Shown piece after piece: positions 42,034 through 50,551 of a DNA stretch of 64,000 bases. The notes under the pieces were generated by a model. That model was given only the letters and a program-made list of their open reading frames with translations. It was not told the origin of the DNA and did not search any database. Where the stretch lies: NCBI GenBank assembly GCA_005880945.1, contig VBIU01000086.1:1-64000 (forward strand). Reading direction: 5' to 3'. Each line of letters opens with the position of its first letter. Positions within the stretch are counted from its first letter, which is position 1. The position numbers and the translations under genes are program-made. The stretch is from Chloroflexota bacterium. Lineage in GTDB: Bacteria > Chloroflexota > Dormibacteria > Dormibacterales > Dormibacteraceae.

Positions 42034-43710
42034 ATGAGACGGCATCGACGCGTCGGTTTGCTGGCCACGCTGGCCGCGCTGGCCTTGTTCGGGAGCGCAT
42101 GCGGCACGTCCAGCAACAACAACGGGAATCAGCCGGCAATCGGTGGCACGCTGACCATCGACAACGAAAGCGGCGCGCTCTGGCAGTGCGACTTCAACCC
42201 ATACAACGGCTCGGTGAACGGCCAGTCGTTCGGAGTCCTCTATGAGCCACTCGTCTACGACAACCTGCTCAACGACAAGAAGACAAACTGGCTGGCAAGC
42301 GACTATACGTGGAGCTCCGACAGCAAGACCCTCACGTTCACCATCCGGTCGGGGGTCAAGTGGACGGACGGCCAGCCGTTCAGCGCCGACGATGTGGTGT
42401 TTTCCTTCAACCTCATCAAGCAGCACTCGGAGCTCGACCTGCAGTCGGTGTGGCAGGTCCTGGACAGCGTCACGAAGGACAGCAGCGGCAAGGTCGTCAT
42501 GACCTTCAAGCAGTCGGCGGTTCCGAACTTCTATCAGATCGCCGGGCAAACGGCGATAGTGCCGCAGCACATCTGGTCGGCGTTCAAAGACCCGGTGAGC
42601 CAGGTCGTCAAGGACCCGGTCGGGACGGGCCCGTTCACGATGAGCCAGTGCACCGGGCAAAACATCACGTTCACCCGCAACCCGAATTACTGGCAGACGG
42701 GTCTTCCCCGCCTGCAGACCGTCACCTATCCGGCGTTCCTCGACAACGACCCCGCGAACGCGTTCCTCGCGACGGGCCAGGCACAGTGGGGCGGCCAGTT
42801 CATCCCCAACATCGACACCTACTACGTCGCCCGGGACCCCCAGAACAACAAGTACTGGTTCCCGCCCATCAACAACATCAACATCTGGTTCAACACGACG
42901 ATCGCCCCCTTCAACAACAAGGCGGTGCGCCAGGCCATCGCCTACAGCATCGACCGCGACAGCGTCTCCAAGAAGGGCGAGTACGGTTACGAGCCGCCCG
43001 GCAACCAGACCGGCGTTCTGTCGCCCACTTTCGACAGCTGGATCGACAAGGCCCAGGCGGACAAGTACGGCTACAAGTTCGACCCGACGAAGGCGGCGGC
43101 CCTCCTCCAGCAGGCGGGCTACACGAAGGGCAGCTCGGGCATCTACCAGGACGCCTCGGGCAAGAAGCTCTCCTTCACGATCATCGACATCGCCGGCTAC
43201 ACAGATTGGGTGGCGTCTGTGCAGGTCATCCAGGACAACCTGAAGCAGGTCGGCATCGAGCTCAAGGCGCAGAACCTCGAGAGCAACGCCTACTTCGACA
43301 AGCTGTTCACCGGCAACTTCCAGCTGGCGTACGGCTCCCTCGACACGTCGCCCGGCCCGACGCCTTACTACGAGCTCCGGAACACGCTGCACAGCGGCAC
43401 CACCGCCCCGATCGGCCAGACCGCCGCAGGCGACTACGGGCGTTACAAGAATCCCGCGGTGGACACTCTGTTCGACCAGTTCGGCGCCACCACCGATTCC
43501 GCCAAGCAGCACGACCTGATCAAGCAGGTCGAGGCGATCATGCTGGAGGACGTGCCGGTGATCCCGGTGACCGAGGGAGTGGCCTGGTATCAGTATTCGA
43601 CCAAGGATTTCGCGGGTTGGCCGACGCCGGCGGATCCATACGCCGCGCCCGCGCCGTGGAACCTTCCCGACTGGGAGGTCACACTCCTTCACGTCTACAA
43701 GAAGAGCTAG
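42034..43710 (+). CDS. ABC transporter family-5 substrate-binding lipoprotein
   Basis: A 558-residue solute-binding protein of the DppA/OppA class (SBP_bac_5). The lipoprotein signal ends ALALFGSAC near residue 23, followed by an Asn/Ser-rich linker. The family landmarks LVYDNLL, FTIRSGVKWTDGQPFSADDVVFSFNLIK, VGTGPFTMSQ, FTRNPNYW and VRQAIAYSIDRD are present. Members bind peptides, nickel chelates or, in several heterotrophs, beta-linked oligosaccharides. The ROK/GH4/kinase context favours an oligosaccharide such as cellobiose or chitobiose (inference). GGAGG lies eight bases before ATG 42034. Confidence 0.9.
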   Translation: MRRHRRVGLLATLAALALFGSACGTSSNNNGNQPAIGGTLTIDNESGALWQCDFNPYNGSVNGQSFGVLYEPLVYDNLLNDKKTNWLASDYTWSSDSKTLTFTIRSGVKWTDGQPFSADDVVFSFNLIKQHSELDLQSVWQVLDSVTKDSSGKVVMTFKQSAVPNFYQIAGQTAIVPQHIWSAFKDPVSQVVKDPVGTGPFTMSQCTGQNITFTRNPNYWQTGLPRLQTVTYPAFLDNDPANAFLATGQAQWGGQFIPNIDTYYVARDPQNNKYWFPPINNINIWFNTTIAPFNNKAVRQAIAYSIDRDSVSKKGEYGYEPPGNQTGVLSPTFDSWIDKAQADKYGYKFDPTKAAALLQQAGYTKGSSGIYQDASGKKLSFTIIDIAGYTDWVASVQVIQDNLKQVGIELKAQNLESNAYFDKLFTGNFQLAYGSLDTSPGPTPYYELRNTLHSGTTAPIGQTAAGDYGRYKNPAVDTLFDQFGATTDSAKQHDLIKQVEAIMLEDVPVIPVTEGVAWYQYSTKDFAGWPTPADPYAAPAPWNLPDWEVTLLHVYKKS

Positions 43711-43776
43711 TCATGGCCAGGGCGGCGCGATGCTCGTCATCCGCCGCCCTTCTCCGACGCTAGGCTGGATTCGAAG

Positions 43777-44760
43777 ATGAGCTACATCGCCCGGCGCCTC
43801 GAATTCTTCGTCATCACCGTCTGGGCCGCCCTGACCATCAACTTCATCCTGCCGCGGATCATGCCCGGCAATCCCGGGCAGGCAATGCTCGTCCGCTTCC
43901 ATGGACGGGTGAGCCCACAGACGATCAAGGCGCTCGAGGTTGCGTTCGGAATCAACAACAACGAGAGCATCTTTCAGCAGTACTTCGAGTACCTGGGCAA
44001 CACGCTCCGCGGCGATTTCGGCACATCGTTGACCTTCTTTCCGGCGCCGGTGGGCGACATCGTCAAGCAGGGCCTGCCGTGGACGCTGGGGCTCGTCGGA
44101 ATGGCGACGATAATCGCGTTCGCGCTCGGCACCTTGATCGGCATGCTGAGCGCGTGGCGGCGCGGCGGCTTTCTCGACGCGATATTGCCGCCGGCATTCA
44201 TCGTCATCTCCGCCTTCCCCTACTTCTGGTTGGGTCTCCTGGTGCTGCTCGTCTTCGCGATCACCCTCGGCTGGTTTCCTCTGGGGTTCGCCTACGACCT
44301 GAGCTCATCGATCAACCTTTCGTGGGATTTCGCCGGCCAGGTCGCATGGCATGGCTTCTTGCCCGCGCTGACGATCGTGATCACCTCGATCGGCGGATGG
44401 ATCCTGACCATGCGGAACACGATGATCACGACGCTGGCCGAGGACTACGTAAAGATGGCGCGCGCCAAGGGCCTCTCGCCGGTGCGCATCATGTTCATGT
44501 ACGCGGGACGCAACGCCATCCTTCCGAACCTGACGGGCTTCGCGATGTCTCTCGGGTTTGTGATCAGCGGAGCGATTCTCGTCGAGATCGTCTTCAACTA
44601 CCCGGGGGTGGGCTTCACCCTGCTGCAGGCAGTCCACAGCGAGGACTTCGCGCTGATGCAGACGCTCTTCCTCCTGATCACGATTGCGGTCCTGGTCGCT
44701 GTGCTCGCTGCCGACTTCCTGACCGCGTGGCTCGACCCGCGGACCCGGGAACAGGCCTGA
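43777..44760 (+). CDS. Dpp/Opp-type ABC permease 1
   Basis: A 327-residue permease of the DppB class. It has an N-terminal YIARRLEFFVITVWAALTINFILPRIMPGNP segment, six hydrophobic helices and the EAA loop (EDYVKMARAKGLSPVRIMFMYAGRNAILPNLTGFAMSLGFVISGAILVEIVFNYPGVG). It forms the transmembrane channel with the next permease. It follows the binding-protein gene by 66 bases, a gap that shows no hairpin I can identify. Confidence 0.92.
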   Translation: MSYIARRLEFFVITVWAALTINFILPRIMPGNPGQAMLVRFHGRVSPQTIKALEVAFGINNNESIFQQYFEYLGNTLRGDFGTSLTFFPAPVGDIVKQGLPWTLGLVGMATIIAFALGTLIGMLSAWRRGGFLDAILPPAFIVISAFPYFWLGLLVLLVFAITLGWFPLGFAYDLSSSINLSWDFAGQVAWHGFLPALTIVITSIGGWILTMRNTMITTLAEDYVKMARAKGLSPVRIMFMYAGRNAILPNLTGFAMSLGFVISGAILVEIVFNYPGVGFTLLQAVHSEDFALMQTLFLLITIAVLVAVLAADFLTAWLDPRTREQA

Positions 44761-44766
44761 TCGAAG

Positions 44767-45693
44767 ATGGCGATCCGAATCCTCACCGACCAGGCCCCGG
44801 TGCAGACGCCCATGGTCTCCAAGCGGTCGGGCATTGCCGGCACCCTTGCCAGCGCCCTACTTTCGAACCGCAAGGCGCTCGCCGGCGCGGCGGTGCTCGC
44901 CGCCTTCACCCTCATTGCGATCTTCGCGCCTGTGATCTCGCCGTACGACCCTCACGCGCTCCAGTTCGAGCCGATCCTCGGTCCGTCACGCGCCCACCTG
45001 CTCGGTACGACCGGCAACGGGCAGGACATCTTCTCGCAGCTGATGTGGAGCACCCGGGAGTCACTGCTTCTGGCAGTGGTGGCCGGCATCATGGCGACGG
45101 TCATCGCGGTGGTGGTCGGTGTGTCCGCCGCCTACCTCGGCGGCCTCTGGGACCACGTCCTGAACCTGGTCACCGACGTCTTTCTGGTCATCCCGACGCT
45201 GCCTCTGATGATCGTCGTCGCCGCGTACGCGGCGAGCGGCGGGGTGGCTGTGCTCATCGCGGTGATCGTCATCACGGGCTGGTCGTACGGCGCTCGCCAG
45301 CTCCGGTCGCAAGCGCTGTCGCTGCGCAACCGCGAGTTCCTGGAAGCGGCGCGCGTGCGAGGTGAGCGGAGCCTCTACATAATCCTGTTCGAGGTCCTGC
45401 CCAACATGACCTCTTTGATAGTGGCGATCTTCCTCGGCGCCGCTCTCTATGCGGTGCTGGCGGCGGCGGGCCTGCAGTTCATCGGCCTTGGCGACACCAA
45501 CGCTCTGAGCTGGGGCACCATGCTCTACTGGGCCCAGGCCAACGGCGCTCTGCTTGCAGGCTCACCGCTGTGGGTGCTCGCCCCCGGCATCTGCATCGCC
45601 CTGCTCGGAGCCGCGTTCGCGCTCCTCAACTACGCGTTCGACGAGATCGCAAACCCGGCCCTGCGCCCGGTGAGGCGGAAGCGATGGTCGTGA
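44767..45693 (+). CDS. Dpp/Opp-type ABC permease 2
   Basis: A 308-residue permease of the DppC class. A 35-residue cytoplasmic N-terminus precedes TM1 (ALAGAAVLAAFTLIAIFAPVISPYDPH). The typical LLGTTGNGQDIFSQLMWSTRESLLLAVVAG follows, and the EAA-type loop is NREFLEAARVRGERSLYIILFEVLPNMTSLIVA. It begins 6 bases after permease 1 and overlaps the ATPase gene by 10 bases. Confidence 0.92.
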   Translation: MAIRILTDQAPVQTPMVSKRSGIAGTLASALLSNRKALAGAAVLAAFTLIAIFAPVISPYDPHALQFEPILGPSRAHLLGTTGNGQDIFSQLMWSTRESLLLAVVAGIMATVIAVVVGVSAAYLGGLWDHVLNLVTDVFLVIPTLPLMIVVAAYAASGGVAVLIAVIVITGWSYGARQLRSQALSLRNREFLEAARVRGERSLYIILFEVLPNMTSLIVAIFLGAALYAVLAAAGLQFIGLGDTNALSWGTMLYWAQANGALLAGSPLWVLAPGICIALLGAAFALLNYAFDEIANPALRPVRRKRWS

Positions 45694-46649
45694 CAGCCCC
45701 GGTCCTGGCCGTCGACGGATTGAGCGTCGACTACATCACCGACCGGGGAGCCGTGCGGGCTGTCGACGGCGTTTCGCTCGAGGTGGCGAAAGGGGAGTTC
45801 CTGGGGATCGTCGGAGAATCGGGCTGCGGCAAGTCGACGCTGCTGTTCGCGATCGCCCGGCTGCTCAGCCCGCCGGCGGAGATCGCAGCGGGCAGTGTCC
45901 GCTTTCGCGGGCGGGACATGGTCGCCATGGACGAGGATGAGCTGCGCCACGTGCGCTGGCGCGACTACTCGGTCGTGATGCAGAGCGCCATGAACGCGCT
46001 GAACCCGGTGATGACGATCGGGGCGCAGCTGAAGGACGCAATCGAGGCCCACGAGCCGGCGTCGTCGCAGAAGATCCGAGAGCGTTCGGAGCACGTCATG
46101 AGGCTGGTGGGAATCGATCCCATCCACCTCGCCAGCTATCCGCATCAGCTCAGCGGTGGCATGCGCCAGAGGGCGATGATCGCGATGGCGCTCGTCTTCA
46201 GCCCCGAGCTGGTGATCATGGACGAGCCGACCTCGGCGCTCGACGTCGTCGCCCAGCGATCGTTGATGCTTCAGATCAAAGAGCTGCAGCGGCGAATCGG
46301 GTTCGCAGCCGTGTTCGTCACGCACGACATGTCGCTCGTGAGCCATTTCTCGGACCGCCTTGCCGTGATGTACGCGGGGCAGATCGTCGAGGTCGGGGCG
46401 ACGCGCTCTGTTTTCGAAGATCCGAAACATCCGTATACGAAGGGTTTGATGCAATCCTTTCCTTCCATCTCCGGACCGAAGGAGCGCCTCGTGGGGATCG
46501 CCGGCAGCCCTCCGGACCTGCTGCAGCCCCCCGCCGGCTGCAGGTTTCATCCGCGGTGCCCATCCGTGATGCCACGCTGCCGTACCGAGGAGCCGCCTTT
46601 TTACGAGGAGCCCGCCGACCTGGTCAGGTGTCACCTCTACGACCGATGA
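45684..46649 (+). CDS. Dpp/Opp-type ABC ATP-binding protein 1
   Basis: A 321-residue DppD-class ATPase with Walker A GESGCGKSTLL, signature LSGGMRQRAMIAMAL, Walker B LVIMDEPTSALD and switch VTHDMSLVSHF. A C-terminal oligopeptide-transporter domain carries the Cys cluster CRFHPRCPSVMPRCRTEEP, which in relatives can hold an Fe-S cluster. ATG 45684 overlaps the end of permease 2. It pairs with the next ATPase to power import. Confidence 0.92.
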   Translation: MVVTAPVLAVDGLSVDYITDRGAVRAVDGVSLEVAKGEFLGIVGESGCGKSTLLFAIARLLSPPAEIAAGSVRFRGRDMVAMDEDELRHVRWRDYSVVMQSAMNALNPVMTIGAQLKDAIEAHEPASSQKIRERSEHVMRLVGIDPIHLASYPHQLSGGMRQRAMIAMALVFSPELVIMDEPTSALDVVAQRSLMLQIKELQRRIGFAAVFVTHDMSLVSHFSDRLAVMYAGQIVEVGATRSVFEDPKHPYTKGLMQSFPSISGPKERLVGIAGSPPDLLQPPAGCRFHPRCPSVMPRCRTEEPPFYEEPADLVRCHLYDR

Positions 46650-47671
46650 ACGCTGACTCCGCCCCGCTGCTCGAGACCGCCGGCCTCACCAAGCATTTCC
46701 GTCTTGGCGGCTACCTCTCCAACCGCATCCTGCATGCCGTCGACGACGTCGACCTGGCGATCGGCGAGCAGGAGATCGTGGCTCTTGTAGGCGAAAGCGG
46801 CAGCGGCAAGAGCACCATCGCTCGATTGATCGCGCGCGTGTACAGGCCGACCGGGGGGGAGATCTACTTCCGCGGCCGGCCTCTGAGCGCGATGCGCTCG
46901 CGCTCTGAGCAGCTGGCGTATCGCGGCCGTGTACCCATGATTTTTCAGGACCCTTACGGTTCGCTCAGTCCTGTCTACCGGGTGTCGCATGGTGTCCTTC
47001 GCGCTCTGAAGCTCCACCGCCCTGCACTCAGCAAGGCGGCGCGCGATGAGGTTGCTGCGCAGCTCTTCGAGTCGGTCGGGCTGACGCCAGGAAGCGACTT
47101 CCTCGACAAATATCCCTATCAGCTCAGCGGTGGTCAGCGACAGAGGGTCGGCTTCGCACAGGCGCTGGCCAGCAACACGGAGCTCATCCTGGCCGACGAG
47201 CCGGTCTCGATGCTGGATGTCTCAGTGCGCATCGGGTTGCTGAACCTCATGGCCACGCTGCGCCGTGAGATGCGAGTGTCGTTCCTGTACATCACTCACG
47301 ACATCGCCAGCGCAAGGTATGTCGCCGACCGGCTGATCGTCATGTACGCAGGGCACATCGCCGAGAGCGGCCCCACCGAGGATGTGCTCGCGCATCCGAA
47401 GCATCCATACACCCAGCTGTTGCTGTCGGCGGTGCCGGACCCGCGTGCGCCTATCTCGCTCCCCGCCACTTCATCGGTCGCAGAGCCTCCGCGGGTGGTG
47501 GATCCCGGCGAGGGCTGCCGGTTTCGCCAGCGCTGCCCTTACGCGATCGAAGAGTGCGCGCTCGTCACGCCGCGCCTGCGGTTGCTCCGCCCAGCCCACA
47601 CCGCCGCGTGCCATGTGGCCACGTCGGACATCGGCGTGCCGGCGAAGGAGCAGGCCGCAACCTCGCGCTGA
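46646..47671 (+). CDS. Dpp/Opp-type ABC ATP-binding protein 2
   Basis: A 341-residue DppF-class ATPase with Walker A GESGSGKSTIARLI, Q-loop IFQDPYGSLSPVYRV, signature LSGGQRQRVGFAQAL, Walker B LILADEPVSMLDVSVR and switch ITHDIASARYVADR. The C-terminal Cys set is CRFRQRCPYAIEEC. ATG 46646 overlaps the previous stop (ATGA). It is the last gene of the importer operon, and a terminator hairpin follows immediately. Confidence 0.92.
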   Translation: MNADSAPLLETAGLTKHFRLGGYLSNRILHAVDDVDLAIGEQEIVALVGESGSGKSTIARLIARVYRPTGGEIYFRGRPLSAMRSRSEQLAYRGRVPMIFQDPYGSLSPVYRVSHGVLRALKLHRPALSKAARDEVAAQLFESVGLTPGSDFLDKYPYQLSGGQRQRVGFAQALASNTELILADEPVSMLDVSVRIGLLNLMATLRREMRVSFLYITHDIASARYVADRLIVMYAGHIAESGPTEDVLAHPKHPYTQLLLSAVPDPRAPISLPATSSVAEPPRVVDPGEGCRFRQRCPYAIEECALVTPRLRLLRPAHTAACHVATSDIGVPAKEQAATSR

Positions 47672-47696
47672 CCGCGACAGCGGTCAGGCTTTCTTT
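47668..47696 (+). terminator. Terminator of the sugar/peptide ABC operon
   Basis: CTGACCGC (47668-47675), loop GACA and GCGGTCAG (47680-47687) form a perfect 8-bp stem, followed by GCTTTCTTT on the + strand. The stem spans the stop of the last ATPase gene and the stop of the convergent YceI gene. Confidence 0.75.
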
Positions 47697-48409
47697 AAAA
47701 AGATGTCGAACTCGATGGTGACCGCCGAATCGACTGTCACGAACGGCACCTGGGGCGGCGAGACACCGTAGTCGGTCATGTTGATGGCGATGCTTCCCGC
47801 GATCTCGACCTTGTCCCCGACCAGCTGAGCTCTCACCTTCACAGTCACGTCCTTGGTCACGCCGTGGATGGTCAGCATCCCGGCCCCGGTCACATCGACC
47901 GGGCCGCCAGTGATGCCTGCGGGCACGCTCGCGGATGTGATGGTGAGGCTGGCGGTCGGGAACTGCTGAACTTCGAGCTGGCGCGACACCACGCCGTCGC
48001 GCTGCGAGACGTCGCGACCGACGACCTGGTCTTTGCTCTGTAGGTCAGCGAGCCCGACGGTGACGGTGACGTCGCTGACCTGGTAGCCGCTCGCGCCGCC
48101 GCGCACAGTCAGAGCCCCGCTCACTGTCGGTGTACGAGCTACAGCCTCGTGCTTGGAGGCCTGTCCCGCGAAAAGCTCCTTGACCCGGTAGCCGGCCACG
48201 GATCCTGACGTCACGGTCCATGTGCCGGTCAGGCCGGTGGAGGTGGCCGGAGTGCTGGAAGCTGTGGGGGTGGCGGTCGGGGTGGCGGTAAGGCCAAGCT
48301 GCGCCGGAGAGGTCCGGAGGCCGGAGAAGTAGTAGACGTAAGCGCCGCCGCCAACCAGGGCGAGCAGCGCCAGCACGGCCCCGGCTCCAATCAGGACGCG
48401 CGTCCTCAT
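47684..48409 (-). CDS. YceI-like domain protein, membrane anchored
   Basis: A 241-residue protein with an N-terminal transmembrane helix (VLIGAGAVLALLALVGGGAYVYYF), a Thr/Pro/Ala-rich linker and a YceI lipocalin-like domain. The domain runs from GTWTVTSGSVAGYRVKELFAGQ through VGRDVSQRDGVVSRQLEVQQFPTASLTI to IHGVTKDVTVKVRAQLVGDKVEIAGSIAINMTDYGV. YceI proteins bind isoprenoid-type lipids in the envelope; the ligand here is unknown. ATG 48409 has no Shine-Dalgarno. A nested hairpin (48508-48553) lies about 100 bases upstream. Confidence 0.85.
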   Translation of the reverse strand: MRTRVLIGAGAVLALLALVGGGAYVYYFSGLRTSPAQLGLTATPTATPTASSTPATSTGLTGTWTVTSGSVAGYRVKELFAGQASKHEAVARTPTVSGALTVRGGASGYQVSDVTVTVGLADLQSKDQVVGRDVSQRDGVVSRQLEVQQFPTASLTITSASVPAGITGGPVDVTGAGMLTIHGVTKDVTVKVRAQLVGDKVEIAGSIAINMTDYGVSPPQVPFVTVDSAVTIEFDIFLKKA

Positions 48410-48507
48410 GCGCGGACGCTCGAGGAGGCGAGGTTCATGTCCTGATGGTGGCAGCCGAGCCTGGGTGGCTGCGGGGGATTTCCTGCGAGTTGGTTGGGAA
48501 ACCGGTA

Positions 48508-48553
48508 CCGCAGGGCCGGGAGGCCGGCATTTCACCGACCCCTTGCCCTGCGG
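48508..48553. other. Nested hairpin between two minus-strand genes
   Basis: CCGCAGGGC (48508-48516) and GCCCTGCGG (48545-48553) are perfect complements (9 bp) enclosing a second stem around GGTCGG/CCGGCC with a TGAAATG loop on the minus strand. It lies after the 83-residue secreted-protein gene and before yceI. It has no T-tract. It could be a transcript-end or leader structure; I could not match it to a known riboswitch. Confidence 0.45.
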
Positions 48554-48589
48554 CGGTTATGACCAGCCTGGCGGCTGATCGAGGGGACG

Positions 48590-48841
48590 CTACGGAACCG
48601 TCGGGCGGATGCCCGCGTTCTCCTGGGCCTCGCGCGCGGCGCTTTCAGTGGCCTCGTGCGCCGGGTCCTCATTGGGTACGAACGGGGTGTTGGCGTTCGG
48701 TGTCGGTGTCGGTGTGGCGGCCGTTGTCGCCGCGGCAGCGCCGATCGTGGTCATCCCGTACAGGATCGCCCCGGTCACACCTCCTACTAGCATTGACCCC
48801 GCGATGGCGGCCGCCGTGACTGTCTTGCGAACTCCGATCAT
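48590..48841 (-). CDS. Small secreted or anchored Thr/Pro-rich protein
   Basis: An 83-residue protein with an N-terminal hydrophobic signal (TVTAAAIAGSMLVGGVTGAILYG) followed by an Ala/Thr/Pro linker (AATTAATPTPTPNANTPF) and an acidic tail. It is extracytoplasmic if the signal is used. No family is recognised. It may be co-regulated with the YceI gene, whose linker has similar Thr/Pro composition. Confidence 0.6.
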   Translation of the reverse strand: MIGVRKTVTAAAIAGSMLVGGVTGAILYGMTTIGAAAATTAATPTPTPNANTPFVPNEDPAHEATESAAREAQENAGIRPTVP

Positions 48842-49010
48842 GTCGTCTCTCCTCCGGACTTATTCGCTCTTGGAGCGTTGGTTCCGAGATTGACCGCGAA
48901 GCCTCAGCGGCTGGTGTGCCTTCGCTGTGAAGTTGCCGTGACGAAGGCAGAATGATCCGGCGGCTGATGTCATTCGTACCAGTTAGCGTGCAAGCCGGAC
49001 AGGAGGAACG

Positions 49011-49937
49011 ATGAGCTTCAGCATCGAGCGGTACAAAGAGGAGTCCAAGAAGCTCGACACCGCGGGGATCGAGTGGGCGGCGGTCAGAGAGCACCCCTTG
49101 TCAAAGGGCGACCTCTTCTGCCTGCACTACATGATGGACATCGAAAACCACGTCCCGCTGTACCTCTCGCACCTGCTCGTGACGCGTGCTTGCATGGACC
49201 CCATCCTCACAGCGTTCCTCGCCTGCTGGAACTACGAGGAGCTGTGGCACGGCGAGAACATCGGCAAGCTCCTGAACCTCTATGGGATCGAGTTCGACAC
49301 TCAGGATCGGATTGCCAACGTCCGCGCCAACCTCGGCTTGCAGAACAGCCTCAGCATCCTCTCCACGATGGCCGGCTCCTGGTTCTTCAAGGACTTCTCG
49401 GCCGTTTATCTGTCGATCGGCGCCATCAACGAGCTTTCGACGCTGACCGGATATGGCGCTCTGATCCGCAAGTCTGGGCACCCAGTGCTCGGCGACCTGC
49501 TCGGCCGGATCGTCAAGGACGAGCGCCGGCACTTTGCGTTCTACTTCAACTCCGCCAAGGAATGGCTCACCGGCAATGAGAAGGCGCAGCGAGTCGACAG
49601 GTGGATGCTCGACCGCGTGTGGGTTCCGGTCGGCCAGGGAGTCAAGACGCAGGAGGAGGTCGACGCGCTGGCCCTGTACCTGTTCGACGACGACCAGGGT
49701 GAGGCAGACCTCATCAACCTGGACGAGAAGATCGGCAGGCTCCCGGGCCTTTCCGGCATCAAGCTGATGTCGAAAGCCCTCTACGCAGCGCGCGAGCGCG
49801 CCAGCGCGAACCCGCGCTGGGGCTGGCGGCTCATCGACGACGAGGAGTGGGCGATCGCCCCACCGAAGAAGTCGCCGGGCGAGCTGACCACCAGGCGCTC
49901 AGGCATTGACGCTGCCGCCGCCCTGATCGAGGCATAG
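49011..49937 (+). CDS. Ferritin-like di-iron protein
   Basis: A 308-residue soluble helical protein with two ExxH motifs spaced as in di-iron four-helix bundles: NYEELWHGENIGKLL (about residue 78) and IVKDERRHFAFYFNSA (about residue 170). A further Glu lies in GAINELSTLTGYG. The overall arrangement resembles ferritin-like or acyl-ACP-desaturase-type oxygenases rather than iron storage. ATG 49011 has AGGAGGAAC just upstream. The substrate is unknown. The next genes, a sigma/anti-sigma pair, start about 50 bases later and may be in the same transcript. Confidence 0.72.
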   Translation: MSFSIERYKEESKKLDTAGIEWAAVREHPLSKGDLFCLHYMMDIENHVPLYLSHLLVTRACMDPILTAFLACWNYEELWHGENIGKLLNLYGIEFDTQDRIANVRANLGLQNSLSILSTMAGSWFFKDFSAVYLSIGAINELSTLTGYGALIRKSGHPVLGDLLGRIVKDERRHFAFYFNSAKEWLTGNEKAQRVDRWMLDRVWVPVGQGVKTQEEVDALALYLFDDDQGEADLINLDEKIGRLPGLSGIKLMSKALYAARERASANPRWGWRLIDDEEWAIAPPKKSPGELTTRRSGIDAAAALIEA

Positions 49938-49984
49938 GGATGACCTGGCGACACAGCGAACGCGCGTAGGTGGCGCCCGGGGCG

Positions 49985-50551
49985 ATGGAAGGCTTGGCCG
50001 ATCCTGATCTCGCGGCGGCGCTCGTCGCCGGGAGCCAGGACGCGCTCGCCGAGCTCTACGACCGCTATGCGCCCCTCGCCTACGGCGTGGCGCTTCGCGT
50101 CCTCGGTGACCCGGCGCGGGCCGAGGATGCCGTCCAGGAGGCCTTCCTGAAGATCTGGAACGGCGCGTCGACCTTCGATGCCCGGCGCGGGTCGCTGCGG
50201 ACCTGGCTGCTCACCGCGGTGCGCAACCGCTCGATCGATTATCTGCGCGGGCGCGCTGCACACGAGCGGCAGGAACAGGAGCTCGTGCCTGAGCTGGTCG
50301 AGGCTGGAGCGCGCTCCGATCCATGGCGGCAGGTGTCGCTGTCGCTGGAGCGCACCGCAGTTCGCGAGGCTTTGACGAGCATTCCGGCCGAGCAGCGCCA
50401 GGCTGTCGAGCTGGCGTTCTTCGGCGGCTACACACATCGCGAGATCGCGGACATGACGCGCGTGCCTCTCAGCACAGTCAAGGGCCGCATGCGGCTCGCC
50501 CTCGAGAAGCTGAGCTCGTATCTCCAGGGCAGAGGTCTGGTCGATGTCTGA
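49985..50551 (+). CDS. ECF-type RNA polymerase sigma factor
   Basis: A 188-residue sigma-70 family factor. Region 2 is visible as LYDRYAPLAYGVALRVLGDPARAEDAVQEAFLKIWNG and RTWLLTAVRNRSIDYLRGR. Region 4 is LTSIPAEQRQAVELAFFGGYTHREIADMTRVPLSTVKGRMRLALEKL. It resembles the SigK/RpoE-like group controlled by RskA anti-sigma factors. ATG 49985 is used; GTG 49970 is in frame. Its stop overlaps the anti-sigma start by 8 bases, a standard pairing. Confidence 0.92.
   Translation: MEGLADPDLAAALVAGSQDALAELYDRYAPLAYGVALRVLGDPARAEDAVQEAFLKIWNGASTFDARRGSLRTWLLTAVRNRSIDYLRGRAAHERQEQELVPELVEAGARSDPWRQVSLSLERTAVREALTSIPAEQRQAVELAFFGGYTHREIADMTRVPLSTVKGRMRLALEKLSSYLQGRGLVDV

Noticed and set aside
48508-48553. 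Possible cobalamin or other riboswitch, because of a GGTGAAATGCCGG stretch
   Set aside because: The other conserved blocks of the cobalamin element are missing and the downstream gene (YceI) is not a typical target.
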